Shown here: piece after piece, positions 33,219-41,954 of the stretch
How the letters are laid out: every line of letters begins with the position of its first letter
Numbering within the stretch: position 1 is the first letter of the stretch
Assembly: GCF_030263935.1 (NCBI RefSeq)
Contig: NZ_CP127162.1
Coordinates: 1,249,501-1,313,500, forward strand
Source: Paenibacillus polygoni
GTDB lineage: Bacteria > Bacillota > Bacilli > Paenibacillales > Paenibacillaceae
Direction of reading: 5' to 3'
Length of the DNA: 64,000 bases
The notes under the pieces: generated by a model
The model's database searches: none
What the model was told of the DNA's origin: nothing
What the model saw: only the letters and a program-made list of their open reading frames with translations
Translations under genes and position numbers: made by a program

Positions 33219-34107
33219 ACCTTCTAGCCACCATCAAACAATCCAAAAACAAATACAAACGGAACTAGAGCAGCTTAAATCGGAATTAGAACTAGACTTT
33301 ATTGCTGTAGCACTTGCTGATGAGAATTATCGAGATATTCATTGGAAAATGGCGCTCGGGGCGAACACAGAACGCTATAAAAAAATTATGGTTCGTATGG
33401 GAAAAGGGATGGCTGGAAGAGTGCTGAAGACAAAAGCCCCTTATATCGTCAACTATTTTCCAGAGGAAGTACAAGATGAAATGCTGGAATATCCGATATT
33501 CCTCATTGAGTCCATCCGTTCGGGTATGGGGGTATCGGTTGACTCCTCACGGCCTGAACAAAAGTTATCCTATGGTGTATTACTTGTCGGGCAACGGGAA
33601 GAACGGATATTCAGCCCGCAAGAAGTCGAACGAGTGGAACAAAGTGCTGCAGCGCTCGCTGCTCTCTATGACCATACCGCTTCGTTTGTCTCCTTAGTAG
33701 AGCCAGATGAAGCAGAACAAGCAGATCTGACAGGTCCATTGCTACAGAAACTACGGAGTTTGCATAATGAAGGAGTTCAGTGTGAACTGCTGGATCAGCG
33801 GCTTACCCGCCTATCAAGTCATCGTCAGCAAGAAATTGCAGAAGTCTTAGATGTTTTGGTACATGATTATTATAGCGGACTGTCTAATGCCAAGATCACG
33901 ATGGAGCAGGACGCCATAGGGTATACATTCGTCGTGTATGAAGGAGAGGGAGCCTGCTCCCATACTCATGAGACTTTCCATACGCTGCGAGAACTTTTAA
34001 GATCCCTCAAGTCCGATCTTGAAGTATCTGTAGCACAGAATCGTCAGTCCGTACGATTCGCCATTCCTACCCGCCAACTTTTGGATGAGATTCACTGGGA
34101 AGTATAG
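33211..34107 (+). CDS. nreA: NreA-like nitrate-sensing GAF protein with extended C-terminus
   Basis: A TTG at 33211, after the GGGGG of the preceding codons, starts 298 residues. Residues about 10-155 form a GAF domain (FIAVALADENYRDIHWKMAL, MGKGMAGRVLKTKAPYIVNY, YGVLLVGQREERIFSPQEVE). Staphylococcal NreA is only this domain, binds nitrate, and controls NreB. About 140 further residues follow here, including EIAEVLDVLVHDYYSGLSNA and GEGACSHTHETFHTLRELLR, without a recognised fold. The gene is the third of the nreBCA operon. The order B-C-A differs from nreABC of Staphylococcus. Confidence 0.8.
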   Translation: MTEPSSHHQTIQKQIQTELEQLKSELELDFIAVALADENYRDIHWKMALGANTERYKKIMVRMGKGMAGRVLKTKAPYIVNYFPEEVQDEMLEYPIFLIESIRSGMGVSVDSSRPEQKLSYGVLLVGQREERIFSPQEVERVEQSAAALAALYDHTASFVSLVEPDEAEQADLTGPLLQKLRSLHNEGVQCELLDQRLTRLSSHRQQEIAEVLDVLVHDYYSGLSNAKITMEQDAIGYTFVVYEGEGACSHTHETFHTLRELLRSLKSDLEVSVAQNRQSVRFAIPTRQLLDEIHWEV

Positions 34108-34131
34108 ACTAAATAAAATAGGTGTATGAAG

Positions 34132-34176
34132 GGGGAATTCCTAGAGAACAATTGAGGGAATTCCCCAATTCTTTTT
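34132..34176. promoter_or_regulatory. Paired GGGGAATTCC palindromes upstream of narK; may also be a terminator
   Basis: GGGGAATTCC (34132-34141) and GGAATTCCCC (34157-34166) are each palindromic and lie 23 bp apart, centre to centre. The inner one is 34 bp upstream of a -10 candidate GATAAT (34192-34197). The same layout occurs in front of narG, so they are candidate NreC operators. As a pair they also form a 10-bp stem with a 15-nt loop, followed by TTTTTT, and so may end the nre transcript as well. Confidence 0.65.
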
Positions 34177-34191
34177 TACCCTCTCTATAAG

Positions 34192-34197
34192 GATAAT
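34192..34197 (+). promoter_or_regulatory. Candidate -10 of narK
   Basis: GATAAT stands 34 bp downstream of the inner palindrome and about 40 bp upstream of the narK start codon. Confidence 0.45.
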
Positions 34198-34236
34198 GAA
34201 ATCATAGCAGTTAGAGTCTTATGAGGAGGATAGGTC

Positions 34237-35778
34237 ATGAAACCACCTAAAGCAATACTTCCCTTACAAACCCTAAGTTTGGTCTTAGGTTTTGCGGTTT
34301 GGGGTATTTTATCATCATTAATCGTATTTATTAAGGACGGAATTCCATTAACGGCAGGACAATTGTCTCTTGTTACCGCAGTACCTGTCGTACTTGGTTC
34401 GATCTTGCGAATTCCATTTGGTTTTTGGACGAACAAATACGGAGCTCGCAATATGTTTTTGGTCAGCTTCCTTGTACTGCTGATCCCGGTATTTTACATT
34501 AGCCGAGCAGATAGTTTCATTGATTTAATTATTGGAGGTTTGTTCCTGGGGATCTCGGGTGCAACATTCTCTGTCGGTGTTACTTCACTGCCTAAATACT
34601 ATCCAAAAGAAAAACATGGTCTCGTTAATGGTATTTATGGACTTGGTAACTTAGGGTCCGCACTTAGTACATTCTTCGCACCGGTGCTTGCAGAGCAATT
34701 TGGATGGCGTGCTACCGTGCAAATTTATATGATTGTCCTTGCTGTCTTTGTCCTTGCTAACTTCTTCCTTGGTGATCGAAAAGAAGCAAAATTGAATACT
34801 TCACTGAAAGACCAAATTAAAGGTGTATATAAGAATGAAAAGTTATGGTTATTATGCTTCTTCTACTTTATTACCTTTGGTGCTTTCGTTGCTTTCACTG
34901 TATTCTTGCCGAATCATCTCGTGAATACTTTTGGAATCAGTAAAGTGGATGCTGGACTGCGCGCAGCTGGATTCATTACACTCGCAACATTTATGCGTAC
35001 AACAGGAGGATGGCTTGGTGACAAATTCAATCCATTCAAAATCTTGCTGTTCGTGTTCGCTGGTCTAACAATCGGCGGTGTAATTCTTGCGTTCTCTCCA
35101 GGACTTTCACTCTTTACCGTAGGATGCTTGCTCATCGGACTATGTGCAGGGATTGGTAATGGTACGATTTTCAAATTGGTACCTCTTTATTTTGCAAAAC
35201 AATCGGGTATTGCAAATGGTCTGATCTCAGCTCTAGGGGGACTCGGTGGTTTCTTCCCGCCGCTAATGCTTTCCTCTCTATTTGCAATTACAGGTCACTA
35301 CGCGATCGGGTTCATGGCCTTGGCGATGGTTTCCTTGTGCAGTATCCTTCTCGTACTATATATGTACTGGCAAGATCGTATGAAACTTGCTGAGAAAATC
35401 GTGAACACGACGTCGCAGGCTGTACTTGTGACGAACTCTAAAGGAATCATTCAGACTATTAACCCGGCCTTTACGGAGATTACGGGTTATACTACTGAGG
35501 AGGCTATCGGTAAAACTCCTGGATTCTTGAAATCTGGTAAACATGATGGTTCCTTCTATGATTTGATGTGGAAGCAGATTAAAGAGAAGAAATCCTGGTC
35601 AGGCAACATTTGGAACAAGAAAAAGAACGGAAATCTATATCTGCAGTATTTAACGATTAACGGCATTCAAAATGATGTTGGAGAAATTAACTATTATGTA
35701 GGTGTATTTAGTGAAGTAGATCCGAAAGAGGTTCAAAATGCTTCGCTTAAGGTAGATCGTAATACAAAACAAAAATAA
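34237..35778 (+). CDS. narK: NarK-type nitrate/nitrite transporter with a fused C-terminal PAS domain
   Basis: Residues 1-385 are a 12-helix major facilitator of the nitrate/nitrite porter family. GISGATFSVGVTSLPKYYPK and GLCAGIGNGTIFKLVPLYF are the two glycine-rich nitrate signature segments. Residues about 390-495 (bases 35404-35720) are a PAS domain: VLVTNSKGIIQTINPAFTEI, TGYTTEEAIGKTPGFLKSGK and LYLQYLTINGIQNDVGEINY. Ordinary NarK proteins end after helix 12 at about 390-400 residues. The fusion is in one frame with no break. The gene imports nitrate or exchanges it for nitrite; the PAS domain may report on ligand or redox state. GAGGAGG precedes the ATG. Confidence 0.93.
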   Translation: MKPPKAILPLQTLSLVLGFAVWGILSSLIVFIKDGIPLTAGQLSLVTAVPVVLGSILRIPFGFWTNKYGARNMFLVSFLVLLIPVFYISRADSFIDLIIGGLFLGISGATFSVGVTSLPKYYPKEKHGLVNGIYGLGNLGSALSTFFAPVLAEQFGWRATVQIYMIVLAVFVLANFFLGDRKEAKLNTSLKDQIKGVYKNEKLWLLCFFYFITFGAFVAFTVFLPNHLVNTFGISKVDAGLRAAGFITLATFMRTTGGWLGDKFNPFKILLFVFAGLTIGGVILAFSPGLSLFTVGCLLIGLCAGIGNGTIFKLVPLYFAKQSGIANGLISALGGLGGFFPPLMLSSLFAITGHYAIGFMALAMVSLCSILLVLYMYWQDRMKLAEKIVNTTSQAVLVTNSKGIIQTINPAFTEITGYTTEEAIGKTPGFLKSGKHDGSFYDLMWKQIKEKKSWSGNIWNKKKNGNLYLQYLTINGIQNDVGEINYYVGVFSEVDPKEVQNASLKVDRNTKQK

Positions 35779-35860
35779 AGGGATACAAGCATAAACCGCC
35801 GTAGATAGTGAATACCTTTAAGTGCCGGTAACGTTTATGCAAAATATTCTGTAGGATATT

Positions 35861-35888
35861 GGCTGTGGAGCTTAGGCGCTTCACAGCC
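35861..35888. terminator. Hairpin downstream of narK
   Basis: GGCTGTG (35861-35867) pairs with CACAGCC (35882-35888), with an inner AGC/GCT. The T-tract is poor (ATTTCC), so stopping efficiency is doubtful. Confidence 0.5.
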
Positions 35889-35916
35889 ATTTCCGCATTA
35901 TATTCGTCCTGGGTAT

Positions 35917-35928
35917 GGGGGAATTCCC
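35917..35928. promoter_or_regulatory. GGGGGAATTCCC palindrome upstream of mobB
   Basis: It holds the perfect 10-bp palindrome GGGAATTCCC (35919-35928), the same motif as before narK and narG. A -10-like TAGAAT stands at 35965-35970, 44 bp further on, about one helical turn more than at the other two promoters. Confidence 0.55.
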
Positions 35929-36059
35929 TATATTCTGTGCGGGCTGTGTGGCTGTGTAGCTGTCTAGAATATGATCTCATGATCTAGCCGAAAGGGCTTC
36001 TGCCAGAACATAATGATATGATGATGTTTAATGGAATTTAAAAAAAGGGAGGTGCTGCT

Positions 36060-36641
36060 ATGTTATCAGGAATGAATCAAGAAGAAGAGGCGTTAAACCT
36101 AGGCAGTCTGCCTGTACTGCAGGTGATTGGCTATAAGAACAGCGGAAAAACAACCTTATGCTGCAAGTTAATTTCCGCATTATCGGCAAAAGGAGTTCGT
36201 GTTGGTTCAGCTAAACGTGATGCACATACATTTGAGCTGGACGATGCGGGTACAGATAGTTCCAAACATCTGGCCAGCGGCGCAGTAGAAACCGTACTTA
36301 CATCGCAGACAGCGACTCGCATGATGCGAGGATCGGAGACATCTTTAGATCAAATTGCAGAGCACATGAAGGGGAGAGTAGACCTTTTGCTTGCAGAAGG
36401 GTTCAAAACAGCTCCTTATCCAAAAATTGCACTGCTTCGTGATCACAATGATATGGAAAGTTTGCTGAGACAAGCTTCTAATATCAAGTTATTCCTTAGC
36501 TGGCAGGATTCTCTCGTCTTCGAAGGAATTCAGTGGCAGCGAGATAACGGCTATGCAGAGATACCGATCATTTTCATGAATAACGAAACGAATGTGATTC
36601 AGCACTCTATTTCCCTCGCATTATCTCTTCTATCCGAGTAA
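36060..36641 (+). CDS. mobB: MobB, molybdopterin-guanine dinucleotide synthesis adapter
   Basis: The P-loop is QVIGYKNSGKTTLCCKLISA, followed by VRVGSAKRDAHTFELDDAGT with the D-x-x-G-x-D-S/T motif (DDAGTDSSKHLASGA) that marks MobB. LLLAEGFKTAPYPKIALLRD is also conserved. The protein has 193 residues with a C-terminal extension that is common in Bacillota. MobB binds GTP and helps MobA make the guanine dinucleotide form of the cofactor needed by NarG. mobA is not in the window. Start at ATG 36060 behind GGAGG. Confidence 0.92.
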   Translation: MLSGMNQEEEALNLGSLPVLQVIGYKNSGKTTLCCKLISALSAKGVRVGSAKRDAHTFELDDAGTDSSKHLASGAVETVLTSQTATRMMRGSETSLDQIAEHMKGRVDLLLAEGFKTAPYPKIALLRDHNDMESLLRQASNIKLFLSWQDSLVFEGIQWQRDNGYAEIPIIFMNNETNVIQHSISLALSLLSE

Positions 36642-36674
36642 TAAGTTCACCCTCGCATTCAGTACATGAACATC

Positions 36675-36710
36675 GGGGAATCCCTACCTTGGAATGGGGG
36701 AGTTCCCCCC
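36675..36710. promoter_or_regulatory. Paired NreC-like palindromes upstream of narG
   Basis: GGGGAATCCC (36675-36684) and GGGGGAGTTCCCCCC (36696-36710) have centres about 23 bp apart. The inner site lies 35 bp upstream of a -10 candidate TACAAT (36735-36740). Both sizes and spacings match the narK promoter. No Fnr box was seen in this interval. Confidence 0.65.
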
Positions 36711-36734
36711 TCTTAATCACCCTAATCTTGCGTA

Positions 36735-36740
36735 TACAAT
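36735..36740 (+). promoter_or_regulatory. Candidate -10 of narGHJI
   Basis: TACAAT within GCGTATACAATAG, followed by a start codon at 36773 with AAGGAG. Confidence 0.45.
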
Positions 36741-36772
36741 AGAAGTATCAAAATGCGCAAGGAGCTGGGAAG

Positions 36773-39700
36773 ATGAATAAAACCAATCCTCTACTACAAA
36801 GATTAAAATTTTTCCGTAAGCGCGAAAAGAACTCGGAAGGATGGAGTGAAGTTACTCTTGCCGACCGTTCTTCTGAAGAAATGTATCGGAATCGTTGGCA
36901 ACATGACAAAGTGGTACGTTCAACACATGGCGTCAACTGTACAGGTTCTTGCAGCTGGAAAATTTTTGTTAAAGATGGCATTGTTACTTGGGAAACACAG
37001 CAAACTGATTATCCTACGACTGGGCCGGATATGCCGGAATTTGAACCTCGCGGTTGCCCGCGTGGAGCAAGCTTTTCTTGGTATCTCTATAGTCCGCTGC
37101 GTGTGAAATATCCATACATTCGCGGTAAATTGCTTGAACTATGGAGAGAAGCGAAACGTGAGCATAAGGATCCTGTGAAAGCATGGAATTCGATTGTTGC
37201 AGATAAGAACAAAAAATTAACATATAAATCAGCACGGGGTAAAGGTGGAATGGTCCGCGCATCCTGGGATGAAGTATCCGAGATCATCTCTGCTTCCATG
37301 CTGCACACAATTAAGCAGAACGGACCAGACCGCATCATTGGATTCTCTCCAATCCCTGCGATGTCCATGGTAAGTTATGCAGCAGGATCTCGTTTCCTTT
37401 CTCTTGTGGGATCTCCGCTGCTTAGTTTCTATGACTGGTATGCAGATTTGCCTCCGGCATCACCGCAAATTTGGGGGGATCAAACGGATGTTCCAGAAAG
37501 TAGTGACTGGTACAATTCCAGCTACTTGCTAGTATGGGGTTCAAACCTGCCGATGACGAGAACACCGGATGCTCACTTCATGACAGAAGCACGGTACCGT
37601 GGAACGAAAGTGGTATCCATTAGTCCGGACTACGCGGAATTTGTAAGATTCGCAGATAAGTGGCTCCCAGCAAAACAAGGGACGGACGGAGCACTAGCGA
37701 TGGCAATGGGCCACGTTATTTTAAATGAATTCTATGTGAAACAAAGCACACCTTATTTCAATGAATATTCTAAAAAATATACGGATTTCCCATTCCTCGT
37801 TATGTTGGATGAGAAAGACGGCGCCTTTACGGCAAATCGCTTCCTGACTGCTAAAGATCTTGGTGTGGATACCAATAATGCAGAGTGGAAAACCGTATTG
37901 ATCGATGAGAATTCAGGCGAGCTTCGCATCCCGAACGGAACCATCGGTTCACGCTGGGGAGAAGAAGGAAAATGGAACCTCGAAATGGTGGATACCCTTA
38001 CTGGGGAAGAAATTTCTCCACAGCTTGGACTTGGTACAACAGCGGACGGTGAACTGACTATTAAGTTCCCTTACTTTGACGACGAAGGAAATACCGTTGT
38101 TACTCGTAACATTCCATACCGTACGATCACGAATTCAAATGGGGAAACGTACCGAGTAACTAGCGTATTTGATCTTATGCTTGCCCACTACGGTGTTGAT
38201 GCCGTAAACGGAAGCAATTACGATGATGCGAACACGGTATATTCACCTGCATGGCAAGAACAGATTACAGGCGTAGATCGTGAATCTGTCATTCAGATTG
38301 CACGTGAATTTGCTCAGAATGCAGTGGATAGTAAAGGTCGTTCCATGATTATCGTGGGTGCCGGTATTAACCACTGGTACAACTCCGATACCATCTACCG
38401 CAGTGTACTGAACCTTGTATTAATGACAGGCTGCCAAGGTGTGAATGGCGGAGGCTGGGCGCACTATGTTGGACAAGAAAAACTTCGTCCTGCAGAAGGC
38501 TGGGCTAATGTTGCGTTTGCACGTGACTGGACGATGCCGCCGCGTCAGCAAAATGGTACATCTTTCTTCTATTTTGCTACGAATCAGTGGAGATTTGAAT
38601 CAAATCCAGTAGATGGACATACATCTGCTTTGGTAGATGGAGCACGTTATTCTCACTATGCGGATTACAACGTCATGGCTGCTCGTCTAGGATGGCTGCC
38701 TTCGTATCCGCAATTTAATAGAAACTCGATTGAAGTTGCGAAAGAAGCTTCCGAGCAAGGTCACAATACACCGGAAGACGTAGCAAATTATGTTGCTAAG
38801 CAGCTGAAAGATCGTAAAATGCAGTTTGCAATTGAAGATCCAGATGCGGAAGTAAACCATCCAAAAGTCATGTTTGTATGGCGTGCGAACTTGATCTCAA
38901 GTTCTGGTAAAGGTCATGAGTACTTCCTGAAATATTTACTTGGAGCACACAACGGACTGCTGAATGATGATTCCGAAACGATTCGTCCGAAGGAAATCAA
39001 ATGGCATGACAACGCAGCGGAAGGCAAACTTGACTTAATGGTAGACATCGATTTCCGCATGTCCGGAACAGCGGTTTATTCCGATATCGTGCTTCCTGCA
39101 GCGACTTGGTATGAGAAGAGCGACCTGTCTTCTACAGATATGCATCCGTTCATCCACCCATTTAACCCGGCTGTAGCGCCGCTATGGGAATCCAAATCTG
39201 ACTGGGAGACATTTAAGACGATTGCCAAAACATTCTCTGAAATGGCAGAAAGCCAGTTCACAGAACCGCAGCGTGATGTGGTAGCAGTTCCGCTTCAGCA
39301 TGATACACCAGATGAATTGTCTCAGCCTTTCGGCCGAATTTTGGATTGGAGTAAAGGTGAGATTGACGCAATTCCAGGCAAAACCATGCCGAAGTTTGTA
39401 GTTGTAGAACGTGATTATGCTTCTGTGTATAAGAAAATGACAGCACTTGGACCTAACATCAAAGATAAACCTTATGGTATTAAGGGCATTAACTGGTCTG
39501 CAGCAGAAGAATATGAACTCATGAAAAAAGTGAATGGCGTAGTGGAGGAACCTGGTATTAGCGAAGGATGTCCGAAACTCGTAACAGACCGTCACATGGC
39601 GGAAGCGATCCTGTCCTTGTCCACGACAAGTAACGGTAAGATGGCGGTTAGAGCTTGGGAATCCCTCGAGCAAAAAACAGCACTTAAACTGAAAGATCTG

Positions 39701-40453
39701 GCGGAAGACCGGATGGAAGAACGATTCACTTTCAACGAGATTACAACACAGCCAAAAACCGTAATCACTTCACCTGCTTTCAGTGGTTCTGAACAACATG
39801 GTCGTCGTTATTCACCATTTACAACCAATGTAGAGCGCCTGATTCCTTATCGTACGCTTACAGGTCGTCAGCATTACTTCCTTGATCATGAAATGTTGAC
39901 GGAGTTCGGTGAAAACATGGCGATTTATAAACCGACGATGAAACATGCACCTTTCCATACCAATAAAAAACGTCCAGCGACGAAAGGGAAAGAGATTGTA
40001 CTGAACTTCATGACACCGCATAGTAAGTGGTCGATTCACAGTATGTATTTTGACTCTCTGCCAATGCTCACCTTGTTCCGCGGAGGACCAACGATTTGGG
40101 TCAATAAGGACGATGCAGCAGATGCAGATATTAAAGATAACGACTGGATTGAGTGCTTCAACCAAAATGGTGCGGTCGTTGCTCGTGCCGTTGTTACGCA
40201 CCGTATGCCTCGCGGAATGGCTTACATGCACCATGCGCAGGACCGCACAATTAACGTGCCTGCAACCGATGTGACGACAACACGCGGTGGTACACACAAC
40301 AGTCCGACACGGATTCACGTGAAACCAACGCACATGATTGGCGGCTATGCCCAACTGAGCTACGGATTTAACTACTATGGACCTACAGGAAACCAACGGG
40401 ATCTGTATGTTGTGATCCGCAAACTTGAGGAGGTGAACTGGCTTGAAGATTAA
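36773..40453 (+). CDS. narG: Respiratory nitrate reductase alpha subunit NarG
   Basis: With 1226 residues it has the full size of NarG. The N-terminus has the FS0 cluster ligands HGVNCTGSCSWKIFV (His and three Cys, the last in GCPRGASFSW), followed by the bis-MGD molybdenum domains, for example WGSNLPMTRTPDAHFMTEAR and YVGQEKLRPAEGWANVAFAR. FRMSGTAVYSDIVLPAATWY and the C-terminal MPRGMAYMHHAQDRTINVPA are typical. It reduces nitrate to nitrite at the cytoplasmic face of the membrane, with electrons from NarI and NarH. AAGGAG precedes the ATG. It overlaps narH by 11 bases. Confidence 0.98.
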   Translation: MNKTNPLLQRLKFFRKREKNSEGWSEVTLADRSSEEMYRNRWQHDKVVRSTHGVNCTGSCSWKIFVKDGIVTWETQQTDYPTTGPDMPEFEPRGCPRGASFSWYLYSPLRVKYPYIRGKLLELWREAKREHKDPVKAWNSIVADKNKKLTYKSARGKGGMVRASWDEVSEIISASMLHTIKQNGPDRIIGFSPIPAMSMVSYAAGSRFLSLVGSPLLSFYDWYADLPPASPQIWGDQTDVPESSDWYNSSYLLVWGSNLPMTRTPDAHFMTEARYRGTKVVSISPDYAEFVRFADKWLPAKQGTDGALAMAMGHVILNEFYVKQSTPYFNEYSKKYTDFPFLVMLDEKDGAFTANRFLTAKDLGVDTNNAEWKTVLIDENSGELRIPNGTIGSRWGEEGKWNLEMVDTLTGEEISPQLGLGTTADGELTIKFPYFDDEGNTVVTRNIPYRTITNSNGETYRVTSVFDLMLAHYGVDAVNGSNYDDANTVYSPAWQEQITGVDRESVIQIAREFAQNAVDSKGRSMIIVGAGINHWYNSDTIYRSVLNLVLMTGCQGVNGGGWAHYVGQEKLRPAEGWANVAFARDWTMPPRQQNGTSFFYFATNQWRFESNPVDGHTSALVDGARYSHYADYNVMAARLGWLPSYPQFNRNSIEVAKEASEQGHNTPEDVANYVAKQLKDRKMQFAIEDPDAEVNHPKVMFVWRANLISSSGKGHEYFLKYLLGAHNGLLNDDSETIRPKEIKWHDNAAEGKLDLMVDIDFRMSGTAVYSDIVLPAATWYEKSDLSSTDMHPFIHPFNPAVAPLWESKSDWETFKTIAKTFSEMAESQFTEPQRDVVAVPLQHDTPDELSQPFGRILDWSKGEIDAIPGKTMPKFVVVERDYASVYKKMTALGPNIKDKPYGIKGINWSAAEEYELMKKVNGVVEEPGISEGCPKLVTDRHMAEAILSLSTTSNGKMAVRAWESLEQKTALKLKDLAEDRMEERFTFNEITTQPKTVITSPAFSGSEQHGRRYSPFTTNVERLIPYRTLTGRQHYFLDHEMLTEFGENMAIYKPTMKHAPFHTNKKRPATKGKEIVLNFMTPHSKWSIHSMYFDSLPMLTLFRGGPTIWVNKDDAADADIKDNDWIECFNQNGAVVARAVVTHRMPRGMAYMHHAQDRTINVPATDVTTTRGGTHNSPTRIHVKPTHMIGGYAQLSYGFNYYGPTGNQRDLYVVIRKLEEVNWLED

Positions 40454-41915
40454 AGCGCAAATCGGAATGGTCATGAACTTAGATAAATGTATTGGATGTC
40501 ATACCTGCTCGGTCACTTGTAAGAACACATGGACAAACCGTAAAGGTGCCGAGTACATGTGGTTCAACAATGTAGAGACAAAGCCAGGTATTGGATATCC
40601 AAAACAATGGGAGAACCAAGATAAATATAAAGGCGGTTGGGAACTGAAAAAAGACGGCAAGCTTGAACTTCGTTCAGGCAGCCGTGCGAATCGCCTAAAA
40701 AATATTTTCCACAACCCGGATCAACCAACAATCGATGATTACTACGAGCCATGGGATTATGATTATGAGAAACTTCAGCAGAGTCCTGAGCTTAAACACC
40801 AGCCAGTAGCACGTCCGAAATCGCAGATCACTGGTGAATATATGAACCTGGAGTGGGGACCAAACTGGGAAGATGACCTAGCCGGGGTACATGAGTCAGG
40901 ATACGAAGATCCGAATATGAAGGGGATTGAAGAATCCGTTCGTATGGAGTTTGAACAGGTATTTATGATGTACTTGCCGCGTATTTGTGAGCACTGCATT
41001 AACCCAGCCTGTGTATCGAGCTGTCCTTCCGGAGCAATGTACAAACGCGAAGAAGACGGAATCGTTCTGGTTGATCAGAATGCTTGCCGCTCTTGGAGAT
41101 TCTGCGTATCCAGCTGTCCATATAAAAAAGTGTACTTCAACTGGCAAACAAACAAAGCAGAGAAATGTACACTTTGCTTCCCGCGGCTTGAGCAAGGACT
41201 GCCTACGATTTGCTCCGAGACTTGCGTAGGAAGAATTCGTTACCTGGGCGTTATGCTCTATGATGCGGATAAAGTGGAAGCAGCTGCATCCGTTACAAAC
41301 GAGAAAGATCTTTATGAATCACAGCTTAATGTATTCCTGGATCCGAACGATCCTGAAGTCATTGCTGCAGCGAGAGCTGCGAATATTCCAGAAGACTGGA
41401 TTGAGCACGCACAGCGTTCACCGATCTACAAGATGGTAGTCGACTGGAAGATTGCACTTCCGCTTCATCCGGAATACCGGACATTGCCAATGGTATGGTA
41501 TGTACCGCCGCTCAGCCCAATTACGAACATGGTGGAAGGGAAAGGCGCATCAGCGGTACCGGAAGATATTTTCCCGGCAATTGATGACATGCGTATTCCT
41601 GTTCAGTATCTGGCAAACTTATTGACTGCTGGAGATACCGATGTGGTTACGAATGTGCTGAAAAAGATGGCTGTTATGCGTTCACATATGCGTTCTCGTA
41701 ACTTAAACAAAACACCTGATCTTGACATACTGAAACAATTCGGTATGACGGAAAAAGATACAGAAGAAATGTACCGTTTACTTGCAATTGCGAAATACGA
41801 AGATCGATTTGTCATTCCTTCCGCACACCGAGAGGAGTTCGCAGATCTCTACTCCGAACAAGGAGGCTGCGGGTTCACGAATATGGCAGGCGGACCTGGA
41901 CCTTGTGGCGGATGA
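40443..41915 (+). CDS. narH: Respiratory nitrate reductase beta subunit NarH
   Basis: A TTG behind GAGGAGGTG starts 490 residues. Four cysteine clusters are present: DKCIGCHTCSVTCKNTW, ICEHCINPACVSSCPSG, QNACRSWRFCVSSCPYKKVY (with the Trp that replaces a Cys and defines the [3Fe-4S] cluster) and KCTLCFPRLEQGLPTICSET. They bind three [4Fe-4S] and one [3Fe-4S] cluster that pass electrons from NarI to NarG. The start lies inside the end of narG, which couples translation. Confidence 0.97.
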   Translation: MKIKAQIGMVMNLDKCIGCHTCSVTCKNTWTNRKGAEYMWFNNVETKPGIGYPKQWENQDKYKGGWELKKDGKLELRSGSRANRLKNIFHNPDQPTIDDYYEPWDYDYEKLQQSPELKHQPVARPKSQITGEYMNLEWGPNWEDDLAGVHESGYEDPNMKGIEESVRMEFEQVFMMYLPRICEHCINPACVSSCPSGAMYKREEDGIVLVDQNACRSWRFCVSSCPYKKVYFNWQTNKAEKCTLCFPRLEQGLPTICSETCVGRIRYLGVMLYDADKVEAAASVTNEKDLYESQLNVFLDPNDPEVIAAARAANIPEDWIEHAQRSPIYKMVVDWKIALPLHPEYRTLPMVWYVPPLSPITNMVEGKGASAVPEDIFPAIDDMRIPVQYLANLLTAGDTDVVTNVLKKMAVMRSHMRSRNLNKTPDLDILKQFGMTEKDTEEMYRLLAIAKYEDRFVIPSAHREEFADLYSEQGGCGFTNMAGGPGPCGG

Positions 41916-41954
41916 GTCTTACGTTTCCATCGAATCGAAAAGGAGTGATCGGAT

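Noticed and set aside
39182..40474. Long minus-strand frames inside narG and narH
   Set aside because: Antisense shadows of well conserved genes, without ribosome sites.
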